Assembly: GCA_017439585.1 (NCBI GenBank)
Contig: JAFSIV010000002.1
Span: 19,344 to 83,343, forward strand
Source: Clostridia bacterium
GTDB lineage: Bacteria; Bacillota; Clostridia; Oscillospirales; Acutalibacteraceae
Reading direction: 5' to 3'
DNA length: 64,000 nt
Part shown: positions 7,785 through 17,402 of the stretch, in pieces
Position numbering within the stretch: the stretch's first letter is position 1
How the letters are laid out: each line of letters begins with the position of its first letter
Made by a program: the position numbers and the translations under genes
Notes under the pieces: model-generated
Told to the model about the DNA's origin: nothing
Seen by the model: the letters and a program-made list of their open reading frames with translations, nothing else
Databases searched by the model: none

Positions 7785-8657
7785 TTATACTTTAACGGTT
7801 TCTTTCGCGGAAATTGCGGTATATGAAATAACATCCAATATTGTTTCACCGTCAATTTGCAAGGCGGTTGGTCGGTCAAACTCGACTGTTATCTCTTTGC
7901 CCTCTAAAATTTCAACTAACTTAGTGTGCTTTATGTGTTCACCCTTAAATATAGAGGGGAATAGCATAAGAGTTTTAAGTTTTCCTGAACTGTGGAAAAT
8001 CATAGTTGATAGTGTGCCGTTTATATTTTTACGGTCTTGATTAGGGGTTGGAATCATACCGCCGCCGTAATATCTTCCGTGCATAGTGGGGGCAATCCAA
8101 ACCTTTTTGTAGGTGTTTGTCTTGCCGTCAACCGTAACGGTGGCATTGGTTGGTTTATAGTGGAATAAAAGACCTTTTATTGCAATAGAAGTATAATTAA
8201 CCTTTTTATTTGAGTTTTCTTTAATCTTATCCCCAACCTCGCAGCAGTAACCGTCAATACCGTAGCCTACTCCGTTTATAAAACGGTAGGTTTTATCTTT
8301 AACCGTAACAGTCGGTAAATCTTTTATGTATTCATTTATAGAGAAAGGCTTAGAGCCTTTTTTATAACCTAAATCTGCCGCAAAATCGTTACCGGTTCCA
8401 AACGGATAATAGAGGATATCGTTTTTAATTTCGATGCCTTCTGTTTCATTGACAAAGCGGTTAATAGTACCATCTCCGCCGCAGAGAATTATAAAATCAT
8501 CAGCTTCTAGTTTTGAAAAAAATTCTTTATAATCCTCAATGGAAACAATATTTAGAAATTCTAATTCGCTATTGATTTTTCCTTCAACGAGTTTAATATT
8601 TTCAAGATTTGTTTCAAATCCTGCCTTTAAATTATAAAGAACATAACCCTTAGACAT
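7785..8657 (-). CDS. diacylglycerol kinase-like lipid kinase
   Basis: A 290-residue soluble lipid kinase of the DagK_cat (YegS/DgkB) family, which phosphorylates diacylglycerol or a related lipid at the membrane. The nucleotide motif LCGGDGTINRFVNE is near residue 58, and FGTGNDFAADLG near residue 87 is the second conserved block. The C-terminal half has the beta-rich lipid-binding domain. Start ATG 8655-8657 follows GAGGAGA. It is a single-gene unit with its own promoter and terminator. Whether the substrate is diacylglycerol, sphingosine-like lipid or undecaprenol cannot be read from the sequence. Confidence 0.85.
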   Translation of the reverse strand: MSKGYVLYNLKAGFETNLENIKLVEGKINSELEFLNIVSIEDYKEFFSKLEADDFIILCGGDGTINRFVNETEGIEIKNDILYYPFGTGNDFAADLGYKKGSKPFSINEYIKDLPTVTVKDKTYRFINGVGYGIDGYCCEVGDKIKENSNKKVNYTSIAIKGLLFHYKPTNATVTVDGKTNTYKKVWIAPTMHGRYYGGGMIPTPNQDRKNINGTLSTMIFHSSGKLKTLMLFPSIFKGEHIKHTKLVEILEGKEITVEFDRPTALQIDGETILDVISYTAISAKETVKV

Positions 8658-8697
8658 AGTAAAATCTCCTCGTATTAAATTTTAATCCGCAACGAAA

Positions 8698-8726
8698 ATT
8701 ATACTACATAAAATTACTATTTTCAA
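8698..8726 (-). promoter_or_regulatory. promoter of the lipid kinase gene
   Basis: On the minus strand TTGAAA (8721-8726) and TATAAT (8698-8703) are 17 bp apart, about 40 bp upstream of the start codon. Confidence 0.7.
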
Positions 8727-8753
8727 CTAAAAATTACCTTTTTCGACAAAATG

Positions 8754-8781
8754 AAATGGGCAACCGTTTGGTTGCCCATTT
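8754..8781. terminator. terminator of the ychF-alr-glpK-lipase operon
   Basis: A perfect 12-bp stem (8754-8765 with 8770-8781) with a GTTT loop lies 12 bp after the lipase stop codon on the minus strand. Confidence 0.85.
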
Positions 8782-8793
8782 AATATAAAAATA

Positions 8794-9711
8794 TTATTTT
8801 CGCAAAAATTTCAGAATATCGTTTGAAACTTCGTCTTTTAGGCTGTCATTCAGTATTTCGTGGCGGCAGTTTTCATAGAGCTTGATTTCTGCACTATTTC
8901 CGTTCTTAATCAGCTTGTTATAAACCCAAACAACTCCTTTACCGTAATTACCGACAGGGTCTTGGTCGCCCGCGATTAAGAGAATAGGAGTATGGAAATT
9001 TAAGCTTTTAAACCAAGCGTTTCGGTTAGAATAGGAGTTTAGCTTTATAAGGTCGTGCATTGCGCTGACGGTGAAAAAATAGTTGCAGAATTTATCGTTT
9101 CGGTATTTTTCAATAATTTCTGTGTCTTTTGTTAGCCATTCGCGACCTGTATTTCCATTAAAACGTTTGTTATAAGAGCCGAAAGCCATAGAATAAACCA
9201 GTTTTGAAATATGTTTTTTCCCTCTTAAAAAGCCGATAATATCGGTAGTTAACAAACCTAAAGGAGCTAGCGGATTTTTGCCACCTGTACCGCAAAAAAT
9301 AACCTTTTCGTAAGCTTCCTTAAAGCTTTCTGCCGCTAATCTTGCAATAAAAGAGCCCATAGAATGACCAAAAAGATATAGCGGAAGCATAGGGTACATA
9401 TTTTTAACAACATTTTCAAATGCGTTTACATCATTTACTAAATATTTCCAACCGTTATGATAAGCTATAAAGCCTAATTCGGTATCATCCTTTGCAGTTT
9501 TTCCATGACCTAAATTATCATAGCCGAAAGCAACATATCCGCTTTCTGCTAAGAAACTCATAAATTTATCATAGCGTTCGATATGCTCGGTCATGCCGTG
9601 AATAATATGAAATAAGCCTTTAATATCGCCGGAGGGAATATAGATTTTACCCTGCAAGGTATGTATATTATCGGTGCTCGGTACAGACAGACTCTTTACT
9701 TCAAAAGACAT
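8794..9711 (-). CDS. alpha/beta hydrolase, monoacylglycerol lipase-like
   Basis: A 305-residue serine hydrolase of the Hydrolase_4/lysophospholipase group. The oxyanion-hole segment IHGMTEHIERY is near residue 38, the nucleophile elbow LFGHSMGS near residue 115, the acid in AGDQDPVG near residue 247 and the histidine in CRHEIL near residue 285, so the triad is complete. No signal peptide is seen, so it acts in the cytoplasm. It begins 4 bp after glpK. A lipase releasing glycerol from monoacylglycerol would feed GlpK directly, which fits the operon; this is inference. Confidence 0.85.
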   Translation of the reverse strand: MSFEVKSLSVPSTDNIHTLQGKIYIPSGDIKGLFHIIHGMTEHIERYDKFMSFLAESGYVAFGYDNLGHGKTAKDDTELGFIAYHNGWKYLVNDVNAFENVVKNMYPMLPLYLFGHSMGSFIARLAAESFKEAYEKVIFCGTGGKNPLAPLGLLTTDIIGFLRGKKHISKLVYSMAFGSYNKRFNGNTGREWLTKDTEIIEKYRNDKFCNYFFTVSAMHDLIKLNSYSNRNAWFKSLNFHTPILLIAGDQDPVGNYGKGVVWVYNKLIKNGNSAEIKLYENCRHEILNDSLKDEVSNDILKFLRK

Positions 9712-9715
9712 AAAA

Positions 9716-11206
9716 TCACTCCTTTAAATCGGAAAATGTTCTACTAACCGCTAATTTCCAACCGTTTAGTAAGTCCTTTCTTTCGGTATAGCTTATAGTT
9801 GGATTATATTCGGTTTTGCCTGAAAAAATTTCAATGATTTCGGATTTATCTTTCCAAAATCCAACCGCTAAGCCTGCCAAAAAAGCGGCTCCCAAAGCGG
9901 TGGCTTCACTGCAATCGGGTTTAATTATTTTAATATCAGAAATATCTGATTGAAATTGCATTAAAAATTTGTTTTGAGCGGCGCCACCGTCTGCTTTAAG
10001 AGAGGAAAATTCAATACCGCTATCCGATTTCATAGATGTTAATAAATCGTTTGTCTGAAAGGCGATAGATTCTAGCGCTGCTCTTATAATATGGTTTTTA
10101 TTACTACCGCGAGTAAGCCCTGATATAGTGCCTCTGGCATACATATCCCAATAGGGCGCGCCTAATCCTGCAAAGGCGGGAACTATATAAACTCCTCCGT
10201 TGTTTTCAACCAAATTTGCATATTTTTCACTATCGGCAGAGTTTTTTATTAAGCCTAATTCGTCTCTGAGCCATTGTATAACTGCACCGCCGACAAAAAC
10301 ACTGCCTTCTAAGGCATATTTGGTTTCTTCACCATTTTCAAAGGCGGCTATTGTTGTTAAAAGACCGTTTTTGCTCTCAATAGCGCAAGAGCCTGTATTC
10401 ATAAGCAAAAAGCAACCCGTTCCGTAGGTGTTTTTTATATCACCCTCATTAAAGCAACGCTGACCGAAAAGGGCGGCCTGTTGGTCGCCTGCTATACCGC
10501 AAACGGGAATATTTTTGCCTAAAATATTAATTTCACCGTAAATCTCGCTGCTTGATTTAACCTTTGGTAACATACATTCGGGAATATCAAAGATTTCTAA
10601 CAATTTTTTATCCCAACAAAGCTTATGTATATCAAAAAGGAGAGTTCGGGAGGCGTTGGTATAATCAGTGACATGGATTTTACCGTTTGATAATTTCCAA
10701 ATAAGCCAGGTATCAATAGTTCCGCAAAGAAGCTTGCCTTTATTGGCTTTTTCTCTTGCACCCTCAACATTATCGAGTATCCATTTGATTTTCGTGGCAC
10801 TGAAATAAGCATCAATTTTAAGACCGGTTGTTTTTTTAATATAGTCCTCTAAACCGTCTTTTTTAAGCTGTTCACATATATCGGCGGTTCTTCTGCATTG
10901 CCAGACTATTGCATTATAAACAGGATTTCCGCTATCTTTATCCCAAACTATGACCGTTTCGCGCTGGTTGGTTATACCGATACCTGCGATTTCTTCTGCA
11001 TTAGCATCAATTTGGGTGATAGCTTCGGTTAAAGCGGAGTATTGAGCAGAATAAATTTCTAACGGATTATGCTCAACATAACTCGGCTTTGGATATATTT
11101 GAGTAAACTCGTGCTGAGCGGTTGAAACGGCATTACCGTTTTTATCAAAGAGTATTGCTCGGGCACTCGTTGTACCTTCGTCTAAGGCTAAAATATATTT
11201 TTTCAT
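9716..11206 (-). CDS. glpK: glycerol kinase
   Basis: A 496-residue FGGY-family kinase that makes glycerol 3-phosphate from glycerol and [16 protein letters not shown] at the N-terminus, [13 protein letters not shown] near residue 237, [14 protein letters not shown] and the C-terminal [13 protein letters not shown] block are all present, and the length is normal. The histidine that HPr phosphorylates in Gram-positive glycerol kinases (His232 of enterococcal GlpK, in a YHFYG context) is replaced by asparagine (N227 in EINILG). No glycerol facilitator of the GlpF type is seen nearby. It sits between alr and the lipase gene, 15 bp from alr. Confidence 0.95.
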   Translation of the reverse strand: MKKYILALDEGTTSARAILFDKNGNAVSTAQHEFTQIYPKPSYVEHNPLEIYSAQYSALTEAITQIDANAEEIAGIGITNQRETVIVWDKDSGNPVYNAIVWQCRRTADICEQLKKDGLEDYIKKTTGLKIDAYFSATKIKWILDNVEGAREKANKGKLLCGTIDTWLIWKLSNGKIHVTDYTNASRTLLFDIHKLCWDKKLLEIFDIPECMLPKVKSSSEIYGEINILGKNIPVCGIAGDQQAALFGQRCFNEGDIKNTYGTGCFLLMNTGSCAIESKNGLLTTIAAFENGEETKYALEGSVFVGGAVIQWLRDELGLIKNSADSEKYANLVENNGGVYIVPAFAGLGAPYWDMYARGTISGLTRGSNKNHIIRAALESIAFQTNDLLTSMKSDSGIEFSSLKADGGAAQNKFLMQFQSDISDIKIIKPDCSEATALGAAFLAGLAVGFWKDKSEIIEIFSGKTEYNPTISYTERKDLLNGWKLAVSRTFSDLKE

Positions 11207-11221
11207 ATTGCGCCTCTCAGT

Positions 11222-12346
11222 TTAAAGAATAATTCTGGGAACTCTCGGCGATATACCGCATACAATTTCATAGTTAATAGTATTGCAAATATTTGCAAGG
11301 GTTTCAACCGGAAGCTCTTTGCCGAAAAGTATAACCTCGTCGCCAAGCTTAATATCCTCTATATCGGTAACATCAACACTTAACTGGTCCATACAAATTC
11401 GACCTAAAACTTTGGCTTTTTTGCCGTTTATCAAAACAAACGCTTTGTTAGATAAGACTCTGGGATAACCGTCTGCATAGCCTGCGGCAACCGTTGCAAT
11501 CTTAATTTTTTTATCTGCTTTAAAGGTTCTGCCATAGCTTACGGTATCGCCCTCTTCTATTTCCTTAACCATAGAAACAACCGATTTTAAGGTCATTACG
11601 GGGGTGAATCTTTCGTCAATACTAAGCTCAGCTGAGGGGGTGAGTCCGTATAAAATAATACCCGGTCGGCAAAGGTCAAAATGCTTATCAAAGTCGTTTA
11701 TTATTCCTGCCGAGTTGCAACAATGGCAAATTTTTGGGTTAAAACCGTTTTCTTTAAAAATTTTAACTGCATTTTTAAAGCGGTTATACTGAATATTTGT
11801 AAAACCGTCTTCTTCGTTTTCGTTTCGGTCAGCAACTGCAAAATGGGTGAATATGCCTTCAAGTATAAAGCCTTCCATTTTAGCGGCTGATATTGCCTCG
11901 TTTATACCGTCTAAACTGTCTTTTCGGCAGTTGAAACCAAGCCTTGACATACCTGTATCCAGCTTGATATGTATATTTATTTTGACGTTTTCTTCCTGTG
12001 CAACCGCTGATAAAGTGGATGCATATTCGGTTGAATAAACGCATTGGGAAATGTTTTTCTCGGCTAAAAGCTTAGCTTCGGTAACAGGGGTATAGCCTAA
12101 AATTAAAATAGGCTTTGTTATCCCAATTTCTCTAAGCTGCAAAGCTTCCTCTATGTTGGAAACTGCGAAAAAATCAGTGCCCATTTCTTCTAAAACAGGT
12201 GCGATTTCGGACACCGAATGTCCGTAAGCATTTGCCTTAACAACCGACATTATTTTAGAGCCATTTGTTATTTCTTTAATTAAGTTAAAGTTAGTTTTCA
12301 GGGCATTTAAATCAATTTCTGCCCAAGTTCTGTGTGAAAAAAGCAA
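11222..12346 (-). CDS. alr: alanine racemase
   Basis: A 374-residue PLP enzyme that makes D-alanine for peptidoglycan. The PLP lysine lies in SVVKANAYGH near residue 38, and the catalytic tyrosine in SYGRTFKA near residue 266. The second domain has the usual beta structure with RICMDQLSVDVTD. The start is TTG 12344-12346, with AAAGG 10 bp upstream; no ATG fits better. The gene is 23 bp after ychF. Confidence 0.94.
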   Translation of the reverse strand: MLFSHRTWAEIDLNALKTNFNLIKEITNGSKIMSVVKANAYGHSVSEIAPVLEEMGTDFFAVSNIEEALQLREIGITKPILILGYTPVTEAKLLAEKNISQCVYSTEYASTLSAVAQEENVKINIHIKLDTGMSRLGFNCRKDSLDGINEAISAAKMEGFILEGIFTHFAVADRNENEEDGFTNIQYNRFKNAVKIFKENGFNPKICHCCNSAGIINDFDKHFDLCRPGIILYGLTPSAELSIDERFTPVMTLKSVVSMVKEIEEGDTVSYGRTFKADKKIKIATVAAGYADGYPRVLSNKAFVLINGKKAKVLGRICMDQLSVDVTDIEDIKLGDEVILFGKELPVETLANICNTINYEIVCGISPRVPRIIL

Positions 12347-12369
12347 GTTTACACAACCTTTAAAATAAA

Positions 12370-13470
12370 TTAAACATTAAAGCGGAAGAGAACGATATCT
12401 CCGTCCTTCATAACATATTCTTTACCTTCGCTTCTAACTAACCCTTTTTCCTTGGCAGTTACCATATTACCGCCGCAAGAGATAAAGTCATCAAAAGCGA
12501 TAACCTCGGCTCTTATGAAGCCACGCTCAAAGTCGGAATGGATTTTACCTGCCGCCTGAGGAGCCTTTGTACCTTCGGTTATAGTCCAAGCGCGAACCTC
12601 GGGCTTACCTGCGGTTAAATATGATATAAGACCTAATAGGGAATAACATTTTTGTATCATTCGGTCAAGTCCTGAACGCTCTAAATTAAGCTCTTCTAAG
12701 AACATGATTTTTTCTTCGTCTGAAAGACCGGAAATTTCTGCCTCTAATGCGGCGCAAATGGGGAGAATTTCTGCCTTTTCCAAAGCGGCAATTTCTTTAA
12801 CAATATTAACATTTTTGTTGTTTTCAATTCCGTTTGCAAAATCATCTTCACTCATATTGCAAGCATAGATTACGGGCTTTGCAGAAAGTAGGGCAGTGGT
12901 ATTAATAATATCCTGCTCACTTTCGTCCTCTATTTCAATAGAACGAGCGGGCAGGCCTTTTTCAAGGTGAGCCATAAGACGTTTTAAAAAGTCAACCTCG
13001 CCTTGCATTTTCTTATCGCCCTTTAAAGCCTTTGTTGCTTTATCCAAGCGTCTTTGCACCATTTCGATATCAGAGAAAATAAGCTCTAAATTTATAGTTT
13101 CAATGTCTCTTGCAGGGTCGATAGAGCCTTCAACATGGATTATATCATCGCTTTCAAAGCAACGAACAACATGAACGATAGCATCAACCTCGCGGATATT
13201 TGAAAGGAATTTATTTCCCAAACCCTCGCCCTTTGAAGCACCTTTAACAAGACCTGCTATATCAACAAATTCTATAACAGCAGGGGTGAATTTATCAGGA
13301 GAATAAATCTCAGCTAATTTTTCAAGTCTTTCATCAGGCACGCTAACCATACCAACATTTGGCTCAATGGTGCAGAAAGGATAGTTTGCCGACTGCGCGC
13401 CTGCATTTGTAATTGCATTAAATAAAGTAGACTTACCAACATTAGGAAGTCCCAACATACCTAGTTTCAT
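12370..13470 (-). CDS. ychF: redox-regulated ATPase YchF (OLA1 family)
   Basis: A 366-residue Obg-family P-loop protein that prefers [18 protein letters not shown] is at the N-terminus, followed by [17 protein letters not shown], the helical insertion and a C-terminal TGS domain ending in [11 protein letters not shown]. It binds ribosomes and affects stress responses in relatives. It is the first gene of a four-gene operon and has its own promoter. Confidence 0.95.
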   Translation of the reverse strand: MKLGMLGLPNVGKSTLFNAITNAGAQSANYPFCTIEPNVGMVSVPDERLEKLAEIYSPDKFTPAVIEFVDIAGLVKGASKGEGLGNKFLSNIREVDAIVHVVRCFESDDIIHVEGSIDPARDIETINLELIFSDIEMVQRRLDKATKALKGDKKMQGEVDFLKRLMAHLEKGLPARSIEIEDESEQDIINTTALLSAKPVIYACNMSEDDFANGIENNKNVNIVKEIAALEKAEILPICAALEAEISGLSDEEKIMFLEELNLERSGLDRMIQKCYSLLGLISYLTAGKPEVRAWTITEGTKAPQAAGKIHSDFERGFIRAEVIAFDDFISCGGNMVTAKEKGLVRSEGKEYVMKDGDIVLFRFNV

Positions 13471-13521
13471 AAATTCTCGTCCTTTATAATTCTTTTTTCA
13501 AAATATAATATTTCATTTTCT

Positions 13522-13550
13522 ATTATATATCTATTTCTCTTCATTGGCAA
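13522..13550 (-). promoter_or_regulatory. promoter of the ychF operon
   Basis: On the minus strand TTGCCA (13545-13550) and TATAAT (13522-13527) are 17 bp apart, about 50 bp before ychF. Confidence 0.7.
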
Positions 13551-13590
13551 GAAAAAACTTTATTTTTAACCAAATAATGTATAAAAACAC

Positions 13591-13620
13591 TTTACTTTTT
13601 ATAACTACTCGTTGTATAAT
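13591..13620 (+). promoter_or_regulatory. promoter of the hprK-ftsH gene run
   Basis: A clear TATAAT (13615-13620) is preceded by TTTACT (13591-13596) at 18 bp, 50 bp before hprK. The -35 box is weak. Confidence 0.6.
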
Positions 13621-13670
13621 AGTATGAATAATTTTATATTGAAGCAATATTAGTTTAAGGAGGTATAATT

Positions 13671-14600
13671 TTGCATACTAATTTTAAAATAAGTTTAAAC
13701 AAAATCATATCCGAATTTTCTCTTGAAATTCTGAATATGCCTTTAACAGATAATGAAATTTTGGTTTCTTCAAACGAAATAAACAGACCTGGTCTTCAAA
13801 TGGCAGGTTATTTTGAGTTTTTTGATAGCGATAGAATACAGATTATCGGCAAAAGCGAGGAAAGCTTTTTGAGAAGGTTTACTCCTGAAAAAGCCGAAAG
13901 TCGATTAAAAGAGCTTTTTTCAAAAAAACCGGTGGCAGTTGTTATTTGCCGAGATTTAGAGGTTAGTGATATTTATAATAAAATAGCGGCAAAATATGAT
14001 GTGCCGTTACTCAGAACCGGTATAAGTACCTCCGAGTTTGAAGCCGCTCTTATAGCTTACTTAAATCTTCACTTAGCACCAAGAATTACAAGACACGGTG
14101 TTTTGGTTGAGGTTTACGGTGAAGGTATCTTGCTCCTGGGCGAAAGCGGAGTTGGTAAGAGTGAAACTGCTATCGAGCTTGTTAAAAGAGGTCATAGATT
14201 AATAGCAGACGATGCGGTTGAAATCAAAAGGGTTTCGAGCAAGGCGCTCGTTGGCTCAGCACCTGATAATATCAGGCACTTTATTGAGCTTAGAGGTATC
14301 GGTATTATAAATGCAAGCCGTATATTCGGTGCAGGTGCGGTTAAGCTTACCGAAAAAATTGACCTGGTTATAAATTTAGAGCCTTGGGATGTTAATAAAA
14401 CATACGACCGTATGGGCCTTGAAAATAAAACAACCGAGATTTTAGGTCTTAATATTCCTTCGCTTACGATACCTGTTAAACCCGGTAGAAACTTAGCGGT
14501 TATTATTGAGGTTGCGGCTATGAACAGTCGTCAGAAAAAGCTGGGTTACAATGCGGCTGAGGATTTGCTTAAAAAACTCGGTATGACAGATGAAATTTAA
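13671..14600 (+). CDS. hprK: HPr kinase/phosphorylase
   Basis: A 309-residue sensor enzyme that phosphorylates HPr (and Crh) on Ser46 and reverses the reaction, setting carbon catabolite control. The P-loop GESGVGKSETA is near residue 161, preceded by the conserved RHG histidine, and the C-terminal signature IPVKPGRNLAVIIEVAAMN is intact. It starts at TTG 13671, 7 bp after AAGGAGG. It leads a run of eleven genes on the plus strand. Confidence 0.95.
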   Translation: MHTNFKISLNKIISEFSLEILNMPLTDNEILVSSNEINRPGLQMAGYFEFFDSDRIQIIGKSEESFLRRFTPEKAESRLKELFSKKPVAVVICRDLEVSDIYNKIAAKYDVPLLRTGISTSEFEAALIAYLNLHLAPRITRHGVLVEVYGEGILLLGESGVGKSETAIELVKRGHRLIADDAVEIKRVSSKALVGSAPDNIRHFIELRGIGIINASRIFGAGAVKLTEKIDLVINLEPWDVNKTYDRMGLENKTTEILGLNIPSLTIPVKPGRNLAVIIEVAAMNSRQKKLGYNAAEDLLKKLGMTDEI

Positions 14601-14627
14601 AAATTTTTCTTATAGGAGTGAAAAATT

Positions 14628-15584
14628 ATGTATAAATTAGGAATTGATTTAGGCGGAACAAATATCGTTGCAAGCGTTGTTGACGATAATTTTAAAATTA
14701 TTTCCACCGCAAAAAGAAAAACTAACTGTCCTCGTCCTGCTGATGAAATTGTTGCCGATATGGCGGCAGTTGCTTTGGAGGCGATTGAGCTTGCAGGAAT
14801 CAAAAAGGAAGAGATAGACGGTGCGGGTGTTGGCTCTCCCGGTTCTATCGACCCTGAAAACGGTATTGTTGTTTATTCGAACAATTTAGGCTTTTTTGAC
14901 CTTCCTTTATCAAAAATGCTTAAAGAAAAAACCGGTATTGATTTTTATCTTGAAAATGATGCTAATGCAGCAGCTTACGGCGAGCTTTTAGCAGGAGCCG
15001 GAAAAGGCGCTAAAAATTTCATTATGATAACACTCGGAACAGGTGTTGGCGGCGGTGTTATTATTGATGGTAAGATTTATTCAGGTTCTAACCACGCAGG
15101 CGCTGAGCTCGGTCATACCGTTATCGCTATGGACGGTGAAATGTGCTCCTGCGGAAGACAGGGTTGTTTTGAGGCTTATGCGTCTGCAACCGCTCTTATC
15201 CGTCAAACCAAGCAGGCTATGATCAAATATCCTGATACTGTTATGTGGGATTTAGTTGACGGGGATATTAAAGTTGTTAATGGACGCACTGCTTTTGATG
15301 CAATGCGCAAGGGAGACAAGGCAGGCAAAGCGGTTGTTGATAAATATATTGAATATCTTGCAGTTGGTATTGCTAATAATGTTAATATATTCCAGCCTGA
15401 GATTTTATGTATTGGCGGCGGTATTTCAAAAGAGGGAGATAATTTAATAGTTCCGCTAGGTGAGATTTTAGAAGGCGAGAACTATGCTCGTAATATCCCA
15501 AATAAAGTAGAAGTTAAAGTTGCTAAGCTCGGAAACGATGCAGGTATTATCGGCGCGGCATTTATCTGCGATTTATATAAATAA
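14628..15584 (+). CDS. glcK: ROK family glucokinase
   Basis: A 318-residue sugar kinase that phosphorylates glucose entering without the PTS. The phosphate loop LGIDLGGTNIVASVVD is at the N-terminus, the ATP-binding block GTGVGGGVIIDG near residue 137 and the ROK zinc motif CSCGRQGCFEAYAS near residue 171. It lacks an N-terminal helix-turn-helix, so it is the enzyme and not a ROK repressor. It follows hprK by 27 bp. Confidence 0.92.
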   Translation: MYKLGIDLGGTNIVASVVDDNFKIISTAKRKTNCPRPADEIVADMAAVALEAIELAGIKKEEIDGAGVGSPGSIDPENGIVVYSNNLGFFDLPLSKMLKEKTGIDFYLENDANAAAYGELLAGAGKGAKNFIMITLGTGVGGGVIIDGKIYSGSNHAGAELGHTVIAMDGEMCSCGRQGCFEAYASATALIRQTKQAMIKYPDTVMWDLVDGDIKVVNGRTAFDAMRKGDKAGKAVVDKYIEYLAVGIANNVNIFQPEILCIGGGISKEGDNLIVPLGEILEGENYARNIPNKVEVKVAKLGNDAGIIGAAFICDLYK

Positions 15585-15601
15585 TTATAATGGAGAAACT
15601 G

Positions 15602-16507
15602 ATGGCTTATTCTGATTTTGAGAACTTTTTGAATTCGAAAAAAATAGAATATAAACTTAATGAGCCTTTAAAAAAGCATACTAGCTTTAAAATTGGCGGT
15701 AATGCAGATTATTTTGTTTCAGTTAAATCTACCGATGAGCTGATTTTAATTTTAAAAGAGTTAAATGAAAAGCAAATTCCTTTTTTTATTATCGGAAAAG
15801 GCTCTAATTTGTTGGTTTCCGATAAAGGTATTGAGGGAGTAGTTATAAGCCTTGCTAAAATGGATGAGATTACCGTAAACGGTGATATTCTTAAAGCTGA
15901 TGCAGGCGCTAATTTAGCGGGTGTATGTCTTAAAGCGCAATACTTTGGACTTTCAGGTCTCGAATTTGCATACGGTATACCCGGTAGCGTTGGCGGTGCT
16001 CTCTTTATGAATGCAGGAGCTTATGGGGGAGAGATGTCCCAAGTTGTAGTTTCTGCTGAGTATGTAACTTTTTCGGGAGAATTGGGCATTATTAATTTAT
16101 CGGATATGAAATTAGGCTACCGAACCAGTATTTTTAAAGAGGGCGAAAAAATTATAACTTCGGTATCTTTTGGTCTGAAAAAAGGAAATAAAGCTGAAAT
16201 TTTAGCTTTAATGGAGGATTTTCTAGGTCGCCGAAAAGCTAAGCAACCGCTTGAATATCCAAGTGCAGGAAGCACCTTTAAGCGTCCTGAGGGGTATTTT
16301 GCAGGCGCTCTTATTGAAAAAAATAATTTAAAGGGCAAATCGGTTGGCGGCGCTATGGTTAGTGAAAAGCATGCAGGATTTATAATAAATTTCGATAATG
16401 CAACGAGCCAGGATGTGAGAAAACTTATATCTGATGTTCAAAAAACGGTTTTAGAGGCAGACGGTGTTTTGCTTGAAACCGAAGTTATATTTGTTGGAAA
16501 AGAATAA
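15602..16507 (+). CDS. murB: UDP-N-acetylenolpyruvoylglucosamine reductase
   Basis: A 301-residue FAD enzyme that makes UDP-MurNAc for peptidoglycan. The FAD-binding stretch IGKGSNLLVSDKG is near residue 60, GIPGSVGGALFMNAGAYGGE near residue 120 and the catalytic serine block SAGSTFKRP near residue 218. It is the shorter type II form. ATG 15602 is chosen because GGAG lies 6 bp before it; an ATG at 15590 overlaps that site. Confidence 0.94.
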   Translation: MAYSDFENFLNSKKIEYKLNEPLKKHTSFKIGGNADYFVSVKSTDELILILKELNEKQIPFFIIGKGSNLLVSDKGIEGVVISLAKMDEITVNGDILKADAGANLAGVCLKAQYFGLSGLEFAYGIPGSVGGALFMNAGAYGGEMSQVVVSAEYVTFSGELGIINLSDMKLGYRTSIFKEGEKIITSVSFGLKKGNKAEILALMEDFLGRRKAKQPLEYPSAGSTFKRPEGYFAGALIEKNNLKGKSVGGAMVSEKHAGFIINFDNATSQDVRKLISDVQKTVLEADGVLLETEVIFVGKE

Positions 16508-16535
16508 GTAAAAACGATTAAAGGAGGGAAAACAA

Positions 16536-17396
16536 ATGGAGTTACTTTTAGTTACAGGTCTTTCGGGAGCAGGAAAATCTCAGGCGGCTGATGCGCTTGA
16601 AGATATGGGTTTTTATTGTGTTGATAATATACCGCCTGCAATTATACCTTCGTTTGTTGACCTCTCTTCAAAAAGTGGAGACGAATTAAGCAAATTAGCG
16701 GTTGTAACCGATGCCAGAGGCGGAGATTTGTTTTCTGATATCCCTGAGGTTTTAGAAAACTTAAAGCTTAAAGAAATTAATTTTAAAATTCTTTTTCTTG
16801 ATGCATCAAATGAGGTTCTTATTCGCAGATATAAGGAAAACCGTCGCAAGCATCCGCTTATGAGTGGTGAAAAGGCTTCGCTTTCTGAAGCGGTTAAAAA
16901 AGAACGCGAAATGCTTGATAAAATTCGCATTATTGCAGATTATGTTGTTGATACGAGTTATATTTCAAATTCTCAGCTTAAAGAAAAGTTGACCGGAATT
17001 TTTTCGGAAAATGGTCAGAATGTGTTGAAAATTCAAACTAAATCCTTCGGTTTTAAATACGGTGCTGATACCGAGGCTGATTTAGTAATAGATGTTAGGT
17101 GCTTGCCAAATCCTTTTTATATTGATTCTCTAAAACATAAAACAGGTTTGGACCAAGATGTTAGAGATTATGTTATGCAAACTAATGAAAGTAAGGAATT
17201 TTACGAAAAGTTGGTTGATTTTATTGATTTTTCGATGCCTTTATATGTTAAAGAGGGTAAAAGCCAGTTGGTTATAGCCTTTGGTTGCACAGGTGGTAAG
17301 CATAGGTCGGTAACCTTCGCAGAGCTTTTGGCAAAGCATTTGAAAAGTCAAGGGTATGACTGCAAAACAATGCACCGCGATATTCAAAAAAGGTGA
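16536..17396 (+). CDS. rapZ: RapZ/YvcJ nucleotide-binding protein
   Basis: A 286-residue P-loop protein (TGLSGAGKS at residue 6) with the C-terminal GCTGGKHRS block near residue 247. In Gram-negatives RapZ controls GlmZ RNA; in Bacillus the homologue YvcJ affects competence, and its molecular target is uncertain. It follows murB and precedes whiA by 6 bp. The yvcK (glmR) gene that usually stands between them is absent. Confidence 0.93.
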   Translation: MELLLVTGLSGAGKSQAADALEDMGFYCVDNIPPAIIPSFVDLSSKSGDELSKLAVVTDARGGDLFSDIPEVLENLKLKEINFKILFLDASNEVLIRRYKENRRKHPLMSGEKASLSEAVKKEREMLDKIRIIADYVVDTSYISNSQLKEKLTGIFSENGQNVLKIQTKSFGFKYGADTEADLVIDVRCLPNPFYIDSLKHKTGLDQDVRDYVMQTNESKEFYEKLVDFIDFSMPLYVKEGKSQLVIAFGCTGGKHRSVTFAELLAKHLKSQGYDCKTMHRDIQKR

Positions 17397-17402
17397 TATA
17401 AA

